From Bacillota bacterium (GTDB lineage Bacteria > Bacillota > Clostridia > Christensenellales > SZUA-584): DNA of 64,000 nucleotides. The stretch spans positions 1-64,000 of the forward strand of contig JAEWBO010000032.1 of the NCBI GenBank assembly GCA_023391105.1, in the 5' to 3' direction. The translations under genes were made by a program, and so were the position numbers. Below, one piece after another: positions 25,716-33,832 of this stretch (position 1 is its first letter; every line of letters starts with the position of its first letter). Under the pieces are notes generated by a model that had not been told where the DNA came from, searched no databases, and saw only the letters and a program-made list of their open reading frames with translations.

Positions 25716-25787
25716 CTACCGGTTGAATAATCGGTAATTCTTGGGGTAAAATAATAGAAATTTCTTAATCAAGGAGGAAGTCGAGAA

Positions 25788-25979
25788 ATGAAAGCAGTTA
25801 TCGACCGTGACGGATGCATATCCTGCGAACTGTGTACGGATACATGCCCTGAGGTGTTCAGAATGGCTGAGGACGGACTCGCCGAAGCCTATGTGGATGA
25901 GATACCCAAAGAGGCTGAGGATGCGGCGAATGAGGCAGCGGAGGGTTGTCCGACAAGCGTCATCAGTATTGAAAAATAG
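25788..25979 (+). CDS. Ferredoxin (4Fe-4S)
   Basis: A 63-residue ferredoxin with CISCELCTDTCPEVF (C-x2-C-x2-C-x3-C-P) and, near the end, EGCPTSVIS. The single motif plus the distal Cys fits the monocluster [4Fe-4S] ferredoxins common in Clostridia, used as low-potential electron carriers. AAGGAGG lies upstream of the ATG. It is placed between the two terminase genes on the same strand and has its own terminator, so functional linkage to them is doubtful. Confidence 0.88.
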   Translation: MKAVIDRDGCISCELCTDTCPEVFRMAEDGLAEAYVDEIPKEAEDAANEAAEGCPTSVISIEK

Positions 25980-25996
25980 CAGAAAGGAAGTGTCTT

Positions 25997-26028
25997 GCGC
26001 CAAACGGTTTGCGTTGGGCGCTTTTTTT
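25997..26028 (+). terminator. Ferredoxin terminator abutting the terminase start codon
   Basis: A 10-bp stem with one mismatch (GCGCCAAACG/GCGTTGGGCGC) and seven T residues. The ATG of the terminase gene begins on the base after the T-run. Confidence 0.8.
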
Positions 26029-27486
26029 ATGAGAAGAGACGAGAGTGTGGAGACTGTGCTTGTCAGGGCGTTTGGCAAACCGACGCCAAAACAGGCCGAG
26101 TTTTTGCAGGTAAAAACGCGTTTTGTGGGGTATGGCGGGGCCAGAGGCGGCGGCAAGTCCCACGCGATACGTGCCAAAGCGACGTATCTTGCGTTTGAAT
26201 ATCCGGGCATACAAATGCTCATCGTGAGGCGCTCTTTTCCTGAGCTTCATGAGAATCATACCAAACGGCTGCTCGCCGTGTATGCGCGGCTGCCCAAGTA
26301 TTTAAGGCCGAAGTACAGCGACAGTGATAAGGTATTCACGTTTCCTTGGGGGTCGCGTATCAAGCTGGGCTATTGCAATACCGAAGACGATGTGCTCCAG
26401 TATCAGGGGCAGGAATGCGATGTGCTTTTCCTCGATGAAGCCACGCAGCTCACCGAGTATCAATTCGGCTGGCTGTGCGCCTGCGTGCGCGGCACGGGCG
26501 CGTATCCCAAACGCACCTATGTGACCTGCAATCCGGGCGGCGCGGGGCATGCGTGGGTCAAGCGGCTTTTCATCGACCGAGATTTCCAGCGTGGGGAGGA
26601 CGCACGCGACTACACGTTCATCCAAGCACGTGTGTGGGATAACGCACCGCTTTTTACCGCCGATGAGGGGTATAAACGAACACTGGCTGAGCTGCGCAAG
26701 CAAAAGGACGGTAAAAGCCTTGCTGAAAAGCGTGAACTCGCCAAGCATAGCGCGAGCTATGTGCGTCAGCTGGAAAGCCTTGAACCCTCGTTGCGACGGG
26801 CGTGGCTGGAGGGAGACTGGAATGTGTTTGCGGGGCAATATTTCACGGAGTACAGCGCGGACACACATGTGTGCCCACCGTTTGCGATACCCGATGGCTG
26901 GCGCAGAAGCGTCGCGCTGGATTATGGTCTTGATATGCTGGCCGCGCTTTGGTTTGCGGTGAGCCCTGTGGGTCGTGTCTATTGCTACCGCAGCATTGAG
27001 CTGCCGGATTTAACGGTTTCACAGGCCGCCGCGGCGATACTTGCGGCGCAAAGTGAAACGGTGGAGGAATATATCGCGCCGCCCGACCTTTGGAACAGAC
27101 GGCAGGACACAGGGCGCAGTGCCGCCGAGATTTTCGCGGCAAGCGGCGTACCGCTCGTCAAGGCGGGCAACAGCCGCATCGACGGCTGGCTCAATGTGAA
27201 GGAATATCTGCGGTGCGACAGGGGTGAGCCTCGGATGATGTTCTTCTCGTCATGCCTCCCACTGCTCAAATGCCTTCCGTTGCTGCGCCACGATACCGCA
27301 AGGCCGGGTGATGCGGCAACGCAGCCGCACAACCTGACACACAGCCCGGACGCATTGCGCTATTGGTGCTCGCGGCGGCAATTAAGCCCGGTTCCCGATA
27401 TACCGGATGCGGCAAATCCGTTTGGACAAAGCGCGCATAGGGCAGATGTCGTGGAGGACTATCTGCTGGGCGGGTTTAACCGATAA
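26029..27486 (+). CDS. Phage terminase large subunit (TerL)
   Basis: About 485 residues with both functional halves. ATPase: Walker A GGARGGGKSH (about residues 36-45), Walker B VLFLDEATQL (about 131-140), and the coupling motif TYVTCNPGG. Nuclease (RNase H fold): ALDYGLDM (about 298), an Asp in IAPPDLW, and HSPDALRYW near residue 440. No frameshift or lost key residue is visible, so it is not an obvious relic. The start is uncertain: ATG 26029 directly follows a terminator T-run and has no Shine-Dalgarno sequence; a GTG near 26053 is an alternative. No portal, capsid or tail gene is nearby. Confidence 0.85.
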   Translation: MRRDESVETVLVRAFGKPTPKQAEFLQVKTRFVGYGGARGGGKSHAIRAKATYLAFEYPGIQMLIVRRSFPELHENHTKRLLAVYARLPKYLRPKYSDSDKVFTFPWGSRIKLGYCNTEDDVLQYQGQECDVLFLDEATQLTEYQFGWLCACVRGTGAYPKRTYVTCNPGGAGHAWVKRLFIDRDFQRGEDARDYTFIQARVWDNAPLFTADEGYKRTLAELRKQKDGKSLAEKRELAKHSASYVRQLESLEPSLRRAWLEGDWNVFAGQYFTEYSADTHVCPPFAIPDGWRRSVALDYGLDMLAALWFAVSPVGRVYCYRSIELPDLTVSQAAAAILAAQSETVEEYIAPPDLWNRRQDTGRSAAEIFAASGVPLVKAGNSRIDGWLNVKEYLRCDRGEPRMMFFSSCLPLLKCLPLLRHDTARPGDAATQPHNLTHSPDALRYWCSRRQLSPVPDIPDAANPFGQSAHRADVVEDYLLGGFNR

Positions 27487-27605
27487 ATGCGGCGCATATA
27501 TAATGATGTCGGGGGAATGGATAGGCGGAATGATGATCCGTTTGTTTCTATGACTCATATCATGATATAATCAAAAATATTCCTTTTAGGATCGGGAGCG
27601 TGCTT

Positions 27606-28595
27606 ATGGAAACGAATGCACTTAAAATGCTGAACTTGTTTGCGGATAACACGCAAATTATTAAGACTGAATTCACATGGCAAAACACCATGATGAAGCG
27701 CTTGGCCGCTTTGCTTTACACATCCGAAGGGAAAGACATCAATCCATCCGCCATACGGGAATGCTACAATCTTATCAAAAAGTCAACGGGATTGTTTTCA
27801 ACCTTTCGAGGCAATTCGATTATGACTGTGGCCACGCTGCTTTCGCTCCGCGACAATCCGGCCGCGCTGCTCGACAACACACTTGCGGTTTACGAAAGAA
27901 TGAAGCGGGCAGGCTACCACGCTTCCGATTATCTTGTTGTCGCCGCTTATCAAATTGCGGCCAATACATCGCAAGAGCATTATGAAGACAAAATACAAAG
28001 AGCGAAGGCATTTTATGACGGTATGAAAAAAGACCATTGGCTCCTCACGGGACAGGACGACTATATTTTCTCGGTTATGCTGGGGCTATCGGACATTGAG
28101 GTGGAAACGGGTGTGCGAAGAATGGAGACGCTATATCAAACCCTGCGACCGGAATTTCATACGGGAACGGGCGTGCAGGCGTTGGCACAGGTGCTGGTGC
28201 TTGGAGACGATATGTCCGGTATACAAAAACGAATCTTGTTTTTACGAGACAGTTTGCGCAGCCGGAGTTTGAAGCTGGACAGACAATATACGCTTTCTTC
28301 TCTCGGTGTGCTGGCGCTGCTCCCAATGGAAGTGGAATCCGTTGTGGCGCAGATTGAGGAAACCATGCTATTGCTGCGCGGGAAGAAGGGCTTTGGCGCT
28401 TGGTCTGTCGCCAAGCAGGAATTGCTGCTGCTATCCGCGGGTCTTGTGACGCTTTCATCAGTCGATCAGATCAAAAAGGACGTGCTGGAAACTGTGCTGA
28501 CCACCAGTATGACGAATATCGTAATCGCCCAGCAGACGGCAATTACCGTCGCAGCCGCATCGTCGGCTTCCGCAGCTGCGGCCTCTTCCACATAA
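27606..28595 (+). CDS. DUF4003 family protein
   Basis: A 329-residue, mostly helical soluble protein. The repeated helical pairs with GLFSTFRGNSIMTVATLLSL and YHASDYLVVAAYQIA match the DUF4003 family of Bacillota, whose function is unknown. The C-terminus is an Ala/Ser-rich tail (AAASSASAAAASST), which looks like a flexible or low-complexity end. GGGAG lies seven bases before the ATG at 27606. It follows the terminase gene by about 120 bases, with a TATAAT-like sequence in between, so it likely has its own promoter. Confidence 0.75.
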   Translation: METNALKMLNLFADNTQIIKTEFTWQNTMMKRLAALLYTSEGKDINPSAIRECYNLIKKSTGLFSTFRGNSIMTVATLLSLRDNPAALLDNTLAVYERMKRAGYHASDYLVVAAYQIAANTSQEHYEDKIQRAKAFYDGMKKDHWLLTGQDDYIFSVMLGLSDIEVETGVRRMETLYQTLRPEFHTGTGVQALAQVLVLGDDMSGIQKRILFLRDSLRSRSLKLDRQYTLSSLGVLALLPMEVESVVAQIEETMLLLRGKKGFGAWSVAKQELLLLSAGLVTLSSVDQIKKDVLETVLTTSMTNIVIAQQTAITVAAASSASAAAASST

Positions 28596-28630
28596 GCCCG
28601 CTGAGCAAACGGATTTGAAATGAAATCAAA

Positions 28631-28650
28631 AGGGACGAATAACCGTCCCT
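28631..28650 (+). terminator. Hairpin after the DUF4003 gene
   Basis: A 7-bp stem AGGGACG/CGTCCCT. The T-run is poor, so termination may be weak. Confidence 0.45.
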
Positions 28651-28676
28651 TCAACATGTCGATAAGCTCATCATTT

Positions 28677-28791
28677 TGTCATTCCGACTATGATAGTCAA
28701 TTGGAATCCTAGGGTTATATGCTCGAAGCCACGATTATCATTTTGTCATGGGATGCTAGTCCATTTCATAGTCGACAAGCTCAGCATGACA
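28677..28791. repeat. Solitary palindromic element, 115 bp
   Basis: Starts TGTCATTCCGAC and ends AGTCGACAAGCTCAGCATGACA, with the internal CATGGGATGCTAGTCCATTTC shared with the units around the GIY-YIG gene. It has exactly the length of the copy at 51218-51332. Confidence 0.8.
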
Positions 28792-28866
28792 TGATTGGAC
28801 TTTAAGCAATCATGCGTAACGACATACCCCATTCGGATTCGCGGTAACTGTCAATGAAACCACTTC

Positions 28867-29409
28867 TTAGCCTTCGCGTATCAGCAGCTCTCGCCTTAGC
28901 CTTCGTATCTTGCGCGTGATCTGTATCACCCAAGATGCAAACGCCCCGCCAAGTACAATCAGCAATCCTCCCAATATGACATTTACAAGATGAAAAGATG
29001 GTATAGTTCCCACCAATACATTCATAATTCCTATGCTGGTTTCTAATATGGCGAACCCGAGCCACCATCCGCGCACCCTTTTGTTGTGAGCGATCTGCGA
29101 CGGAATATCCGAGTGCAGCGTAAACGGCCCGTCGGCCGCCTTCTTGCGAAAATATACCCACCGCATATATGATGAGACGAATTCTGCGCCTGTCTCTTCG
29201 ACGAACCTTATATAATTAACCCCCGCCGGATTGTGAGGGGCGTAGTCAAGCAGTTCGATCCGGTAAATATACTCACCCGGCGGCGTTTCTTCAAATACAT
29301 AGCGGCACCACGAATAGTCCACCAAAGCAAGGCCTTTGGCGCTCAACTTGTTGAGCCACTTTTCTTCCTTTTCCCAGTTCCAATAAGGCTTGTGAATGAT
29401 ATGTTTCAT
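28867..29409 (-). CDS. DUF2812 membrane protein
   Basis: A 180-residue protein: an N-terminal cytoplasmic DUF2812 domain (EEKWLNKLSAKGLALVDYSW, EYIYRIELLDYAP) and two membrane helices (about 113-160) before a basic tail (RKIRRLRREL). DUF2812 genes are almost always linked to a PadR regulator, as here, where the start overlaps the regulator's stop codon (ATGA). Members are thought to sense or modulate membrane stress, but this is not established. It is under the PadR operon promoter at 29825. Confidence 0.85.
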   Translation of the reverse strand: MKHIIHKPYWNWEKEEKWLNKLSAKGLALVDYSWCRYVFEETPPGEYIYRIELLDYAPHNPAGVNYIRFVEETGAEFVSSYMRWVYFRKKAADGPFTLHSDIPSQIAHNKRVRGWWLGFAILETSIGIMNVLVGTIPSFHLVNVILGGLLIVLGGAFASWVIQITRKIRRLRRELLIREG

Positions 29410-29729
29410 TGTTCTGCTCCTCCTGTGATCTGTCTCCCGTTTCGAATCAGCTCCTCAAGCCGTTCCAGCTCCGAAAAGACCATCGCTTTGCCGGTATCGG
29501 TGATGATATATTCCTTTTTTCTTTCCTCACCCGCATTTTCACAGGGGCGTATCCAACCCTTTTCAACCAAAGTGCTGATGGCACCGTATAGTGTGCCCGC
29601 ACCCATAGACACGCGTCCGCGGCTTAACGTCTTCACGTTTTGCATAATACCGTAACCATGCATCGGCTCAAAAAGCGATAAGAGTATATAGTAGACGGCC
29701 TCTGTGAGCGCGCCCAAGCTTTCTGCCAT
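29406..29729 (-). CDS. PadR-family transcriptional regulator
   Basis: 107 residues from ATG 29729, which follows AAAGGAGG. The winged-helix pattern is clear: LTEAVYYILLSLFEPMHGYGIMQNV, then MGAGTLYGAISTLVEKGWI, then KKEYIITDTGKAMVFSELERLEEL. The family represses its own operon and often a membrane or efflux gene, released by a small ligand. The inverted repeat TTATATCG-CCTAA-CGATATAA just downstream of its -10 box is the probable operator. A matching operator lies before an ABC exporter at 53.5 kb. Confidence 0.92.
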   Translation of the reverse strand: MAESLGALTEAVYYILLSLFEPMHGYGIMQNVKTLSRGRVSMGAGTLYGAISTLVEKGWIRPCENAGEERKKEYIITDTGKAMVFSELERLEELIRNGRQITGGAEQ

Positions 29730-29775
29730 GAGACAACCTCCTTTTTTATTACAGTGCGCGATGTAGCGTAAGACG

Positions 29776-29825
29776 TTATATCGCCTAACGATATAAATTA
29801 TATCGGGAGCTGATACAGTTGTCAA
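29776..29825 (-). promoter_or_regulatory. Consensus promoter and operator of the PadR operon
   Basis: On the minus strand TTGACA (29825-29820), 17 bases, TATAAT (29802-29797): a perfect sigma-A promoter. Right behind it lies TTATATCG-TTAGG-CGATATAA (29796-29776), an 8-bp inverted repeat with a 5-base spacer, and another CGATATAA half-site overlaps the -10 box (29805-29798). Confidence 0.85.
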
Positions 29826-29932
29826 TAAGGTGTTGACATATTTTTTTGACGGTGAGAAGATAAAATTACATAGCAATACAGGTCAAGAAATTAATCTCAT
29901 TATTTTATATTCTATGGACGGAGGGAAGGTCA

Positions 29933-30829
29933 TTGGAGCATTGGCAAAAGGTTCTGGCGGTGCAGCACATGCAGGACTATATTACCTCGCATATTGCACA
30001 GCCGATTACGCTGGTTGAGCTCGCAAAATCGGCCGGATACTCGCCATGGCATTCGGCGCGGATTTTCAAAGAGCTGACGGGAAGGCCGCCGTTTGATTAT
30101 ATCCGTGCGATACGTCTGTCCAAAGCGGCTGCCAGGCTGCACGACGGCGGCGTTCGCGTTGTGGATGTGGCCTTTGACTTTGTGTTCGATTCGCATGAGG
30201 GATTCACACGCGCATTCTCCAAGGAGTTTGGGATGTCCCCGCGTACGTACACGAAGCAAAAGCCGCCGATCAAGCTCTTTATGCCGACAAAAGCCCGTGA
30301 TTATTACCTCAAATTGCAAAGAGGAGAAGAAAAAATGACCAAAAATGCTAACACAGTTTTTGTACAGGTGGTTAACCGGCCCGAGAGAAAGCTTATACTC
30401 AAAAGAGGCAAAAAAGCCGCGCACTATTTTGAGTATTGTGAAGAGGTGGGCTGTGAGATCTGGGAGATCCTTTCGGGCATCAAAGACGCGCTTTACGAGC
30501 CGATCGGTATGTGGATGCCTGAAAGCTTGAAGCCTGCCGGTACATCCGAGTACGCGCAGGGAGTGGAGGTGCCGAAGGATTTTAAGGGAAGTGTGCCTGA
30601 GGGGTTTGAAATCATCACGCTGCCCGCGTGCCAGATGATGGTGTTTCAGGGGCCGCCGTATGACGATGAGAAATTCGAGGATGCGATCGGTGAGCTTTGG
30701 CAGATCATGAAGACGTATGACCCGTCGCTCTACGGTTTTCAGTGGGCAGATGAAGACGCACCGCGCGTTCAGCTGGCGCCGATGGGTTATCGAGGCTATA
30801 TTGAAGCACGTCCCGTCCGTCCTGTCTGA
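29933..30829 (+). CDS. AraC-family regulator with GyrI-like ligand domain
   Basis: A 298-residue protein. Residues 1-105 hold the two helix-turn-helix units of AraC/XylS (ITLVELAKSAGYSPWHSARIFKELTG and VVDVAFDFVFDSHEGFTRAFSKEFG). Residues about 140-298 form a GyrI-like/BacI_SHV domain, which binds small hydrophobic or cationic molecules. The layout is that of Rob- or BmrR-type drug-responsive activators. The start is TTG at 29933 with GGAGGGAAGG upstream. It is transcribed away from the PadR operon. Target genes are not evident. Confidence 0.85.
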   Translation: MEHWQKVLAVQHMQDYITSHIAQPITLVELAKSAGYSPWHSARIFKELTGRPPFDYIRAIRLSKAAARLHDGGVRVVDVAFDFVFDSHEGFTRAFSKEFGMSPRTYTKQKPPIKLFMPTKARDYYLKLQRGEEKMTKNANTVFVQVVNRPERKLILKRGKKAAHYFEYCEEVGCEIWEILSGIKDALYEPIGMWMPESLKPAGTSEYAQGVEVPKDFKGSVPEGFEIITLPACQMMVFQGPPYDDEKFEDAIGELWQIMKTYDPSLYGFQWADEDAPRVQLAPMGYRGYIEARPVRPV

Positions 30830-30864
30830 GATGGCAGCATAATGAAATAACAACGAAGAGCGTT

Positions 30865-30892
30865 AAGAACCGTGGACTCGTTCACGGTTCTT
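30865..30892 (+). terminator. Terminator of the AraC-family gene
   Basis: A 10-bp stem AAGAACCGTG/CACGGTTCTT followed by TGCTTTAT. Confidence 0.65.
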
Positions 30893-31046
30893 TGCTTTAT
30901 ATTGCGGAGTCCCCGAAAAGGCATATCTGAAATGGAACGCGGCAACGTTGCATAACTCTAATCCGCTAATCTCCCGTTTATATGGTGCTAACAAAAAATA
31001 TCCGTCTGGAATATTATATAACATTCTATCAGGAGGTTTTGTTTTT

Positions 31047-31961
31047 ATGCCAATGCCCAATATGTACATTCAGGACTCATTTGAGCTCAACCTGTTTTAC
31101 TTAAGAATAATGAAGGAGCATGCCTTGTTCATGCAGCTTGGGTTCACGCCCAAAAACAAGGCGCTTGCAAACGAGGCGGAGAACCTGCGAAAGCGCTTTA
31201 ACGAGTTGCTTAGACAAACAATTCGAATGTCGAAGGGTTATGTCACAGAAGTTGTGATGACGTCCGGAGAGCTTTTCACCCGCTTTACGGAAGAAGCGGA
31301 ACGCCAGACTCAATTCTTTACCGGTGTTCCGATAGATATTTCGCTCACGAGAGCAGAGTATGACATCGGGGGAGGCGCTATGCCTCCGGCATCAATGAAG
31401 CCGGAAGTGGACCGGCTTAATCAAAACGCATTAAGCTTGACACGGGAGTTGCTGAGGTTTAAACGGCGCGTTTTTGAAGATGTGGCTGCATGCCGCTTAT
31501 TCACATCCATTTATCCATTACAGTTAGAACATATCATCCATGAAAACGAAGATTATCTTCAGATGCTTGAAACCTTGATGTCGGGCGATATGGATCTGGG
31601 CCCCGTCGAGTTAGCTGATGCCCAGGAATTCTGGAACAATATCATGAAGGAACATGCTGAGTTTATTGAGGGGCTGCTCGATCCGACGGAGATGGAATTA
31701 AAAAAACTGGCGGATGCTTTTGCCGATCAATTCGAAAGCCTTGCACAACAAGCGGCTGCAGCCAAACGGATGCTTCAGATGCTTCCTGCGGTGACGGCTG
31801 AAAGTCGAGCTGCTACGCAAAACATAAGAAACTATAAAGCTCAGGCCACAAACGGCATATTGTCGTGTTCGATAAGGTCAATCATTATGCCGCTGCTGAG
31901 CGATCATGTTCTGAGAGAAGCAAGCTTCTATTTGCGAATCCTCAATGAAAACATACGTTAA
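31047..31961 (+). CDS. DUF2935 family protein
   Basis: 304 residues from ATG 31047, placed by AGGAGG about ten bases upstream. The protein consists of two similar helical halves; each opens with an FxxRIxxEHxxF-type stretch (LFYLRIMKEHALFMQLG; EFWNNIMKEHAEFIEGL), giving His and Glu residues in ferritin-like positions. This is the DUF2935 pattern, known from Bacillus and Clostridium, probably a metal-binding four-helix bundle of unknown function. It is transcribed toward the GerW gene, with a shared terminator between them. Confidence 0.8.
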   Translation: MPMPNMYIQDSFELNLFYLRIMKEHALFMQLGFTPKNKALANEAENLRKRFNELLRQTIRMSKGYVTEVVMTSGELFTRFTEEAERQTQFFTGVPIDISLTRAEYDIGGGAMPPASMKPEVDRLNQNALSLTRELLRFKRRVFEDVAACRLFTSIYPLQLEHIIHENEDYLQMLETLMSGDMDLGPVELADAQEFWNNIMKEHAEFIEGLLDPTEMELKKLADAFADQFESLAQQAAAAKRMLQMLPAVTAESRAATQNIRNYKAQATNGILSCSIRSIIMPLLSDHVLREASFYLRILNENIR

Positions 31962-31966
31962 TTGAA

Positions 31967-31992
31967 AAAATCCGCACAGGCTGCGGATTTTT
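31967..31992. terminator. Bidirectional terminator between DUF2935 and gerW
   Basis: AAAATCCGCA-CAGGC-TGCGGATTTTT: a 9-10 bp stem with an A-run on the left and a T-run on the right, serving both converging genes. Confidence 0.8.
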
Positions 31993-32025
31993 CGTTGTAC
32001 CGGCGGCTTTTCATTTGTTCTGTGG

Positions 32026-32442
32026 TTATTGTGCGGTCTGACCGGGCTGCTGTCCGGTTTGAGCACCGGGCTGCTGCCCGGATTGTCCGCCGGATTGCAT
32101 ACTCCCGATGATTTGTGGAATCTGGTTTATAATCTGACTGACATTGCCTGCTGCATTAATAGGGGCAAACATGACATTATCCTTGTCTATGACGATAACC
32201 GCGTCCGTACAAAGCTTTGCACCCAGACCTAACGCACCGCCGCCCATCGAGCCGGAGGAAGCGGCGTTGGTTTGTTTGGCCTTAGATTGTGTATCCCCTC
32301 CGCCATAGCCAAGGGTGATAGACATAACTGGCAAAAAGGTCTTATCGCCCTGAGAAACGGGCTTGCCAATGAGGCTGTCGTTTTGCGTAAAATTCTCCAT
32401 GTTTGTGAAAAGCGTATCGACTTGTTGAGTTAAGTTTTCCAT
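32026..32442 (-). CDS. gerW: GerW/YtfJ sporulation protein
   Basis: A 138-residue member of the GerW (YtfJ) family, found in spore-forming Bacillota and needed for normal germination in Bacillus subtilis. The core is visible: GKPVSQGDKTFLPVMSITLGYGGG, a Gly/Ser-rich stretch GSMGGGALGLGAKL, and TDAVIVIDKDNVMFAPI. The tail is low-complexity Gln/Gly/Pro (GQQPGAQTGQQPG), longer than usual. The DUF2953 gene ends three bases upstream on the same strand, the usual partner of gerW, so the two form an operon. It is the best sign that this organism makes spores. Confidence 0.92.
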   Translation of the reverse strand: MENLTQQVDTLFTNMENFTQNDSLIGKPVSQGDKTFLPVMSITLGYGGGDTQSKAKQTNAASSGSMGGGALGLGAKLCTDAVIVIDKDNVMFAPINAAGNVSQIINQIPQIIGSMQSGGQSGQQPGAQTGQQPGQTAQ

Positions 32443-32445
32443 TAT

Positions 32446-32949
32446 TTACTCTCCTTTTTTTATTCTACTACGATAACGAACATAGTTTTTTATAGTATCT
32501 CCTAGATTTAAGTATCCTAACGCTTCAATACGCAGGTAATTATTGCTGGCAAAAAAGTCAGGATACTGGTTGACATACGCGGGGACGGGCAGCGCGTTTG
32601 CTATACCCAGCATGCCTGAAAAAACGCCGGTTGAAAACGGGTTGCTGAATCCATAGTAGGTATTGATGATAAGGTTCCTGACATTAACGCTCTTTAGCAA
32701 ATCAACCTTTGGATGCGTATCTTTGTTGCTTATAAGCGGTTTTTTGTAAAGCCTGTTTTTAAAAAGATATATGTACAGATAGGGCAGGTTGTTTTCAGAT
32801 TCAATGTGCATCTTAAACAATGGATAAAGGCAATAAGCATCTGCTGATATGCCATTTTCGTTGAAGTCTACCAAAACTTTTATCTTAAGATTTTGTGCTA
32901 TGATAGCTGCGATGACGAGCAATATCAATATAACAAGAACAATAACCAT
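32446..32949 (-). CDS. DUF2953 membrane protein, gerW partner
   Basis: About 167 residues from ATG 32949 (AAAGGTAA upstream). One N-terminal membrane helix (VIVLVILILLVIAAIIAQNL) is followed by a beta-rich part: IKVLVDFNENGISADAYCLYPLF, typical of DUF2953 proteins. The family commonly lies directly upstream of gerW/ytfJ in spore formers, as here, and is presumed to act in the forespore envelope. The four-gene distance to the next promoter suggests transcription from the region near 33000. Confidence 0.75.
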   Translation of the reverse strand: MVIVLVILILLVIAAIIAQNLKIKVLVDFNENGISADAYCLYPLFKMHIESENNLPYLYIYLFKNRLYKKPLISNKDTHPKVDLLKSVNVRNLIINTYYGFSNPFSTGVFSGMLGIANALPVPAYVNQYPDFFASNNYLRIEALGYLNLGDTIKNYVRYRSRIKKGE

Positions 32950-33105
32950 GTGATATTTACCTTTTTTTATTATAGTTTGCACCACAAATTCGGCTTTTAT
33001 GAATTGGTAAATATGATTATGAAAGGAAATAATACGTTCAACAGAAAAATGACAGCTGTATTAAACAGTTGCCTTGAAACAATAGTTTTCGATACCAATC
33101 ACCTT

Positions 33106-33534
33106 TTACTGTTTTACCGTTTTGAACTGCAGCAGTTTTTTTACATCCTCAAGGGCTGTATCATCAAAGACGGGTATCATCAGCCATTTGGTGTTGTTAA
33201 AGAGCTGCGTCTTGTCATACAGCACGTTCATGCTATCTGAAAAGACAGGGCGAATAAGATCGTATCTATCCATATCATTTGAAGAGACAACGATTAATGC
33301 GGTGAAGCTTTCAGGTTCGGGATAAAGCGTGCAAAGTGCCTTGCCACTCTTTTTGTATTTTACGTTCCATCCCGGTTTGGCGCTGCATTTGCTGTATGTG
33401 ATTTGCGGCCTTGCGCCAAATACGTCTTGAATATGTGCGACCAATTCCAGCCATCTGTCATGAGAATCTCCCTTAATCGATTCAGCCATTGCCTGCATAT
33501 CGGGGGTATTGGACTGATCCTGTATGATATCCAT
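33106..33534 (-). CDS. DUF3788 family protein
   Basis: 142 residues from ATG 33534, placed by AAAGGAG eight bases upstream; the ATG at 33540 is too close to that site. The pattern WLELVAHIQDVFGARPQITYSKC, then PGWNVKYKKSGKALCTLYPEPESFTALIV fits the DUF3788 family, small cytoplasmic proteins of unknown function related to YdhG/DUF1801-like folds. Monocistronic, with no informative neighbours. Confidence 0.8.
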   Translation of the reverse strand: MDIIQDQSNTPDMQAMAESIKGDSHDRWLELVAHIQDVFGARPQITYSKCSAKPGWNVKYKKSGKALCTLYPEPESFTALIVVSSNDMDRYDLIRPVFSDSMNVLYDKTQLFNNTKWLMIPVFDDTALEDVKKLLQFKTVKQ

Positions 33535-33743
33535 GCGCATCGCTCCTTTATATTATCACTATATTCTACCATTTTAGCGATTATAAGTCCATCTATAATA
33601 ATAGCTATGTGGTATACTTATCCTTTAAATTGGCAAAAAAGAAATACATGATCCAACAGAGTGGTGCGGCTTTGCAATATTGAACATATACAAATCACGT
33701 AAGAATATGACAATTGGAAACATATTTATGTATTTGCACTCGA

Positions 33744-33772
33744 TTGACATGAGGGTATTTCTCACATATAAT
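33744..33772 (+). promoter_or_regulatory. Consensus sigma-A promoter
   Basis: TTGACA (33744-33749), 17 bases, TATAAT (33767-33772), the consensus at both boxes. The 60-base leader that follows contains a small hairpin (AAGGA-ACCC-TCCTT) ahead of the transferase gene. Confidence 0.85.
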
Positions 33773-33832
33773 GGGGGCTGATAAGGCAGGAAGGAACCCT
33801 CCTTGAAATATGTTTTGCAGGGTTAGTGAAAA

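Noticed and set aside
25269..28595. A prophage around the terminase genes
   Set aside because: No portal, capsid, tail, lysis, repressor or integrase gene and no att-like repeats; only two packaging genes are seen.
29930..30853. A 307-codon minus-strand open frame opposite the AraC-family gene
   Set aside because: Shadow of the plus-strand gene; the composition is rich in Arg, His and Cys with no recognisable motif.
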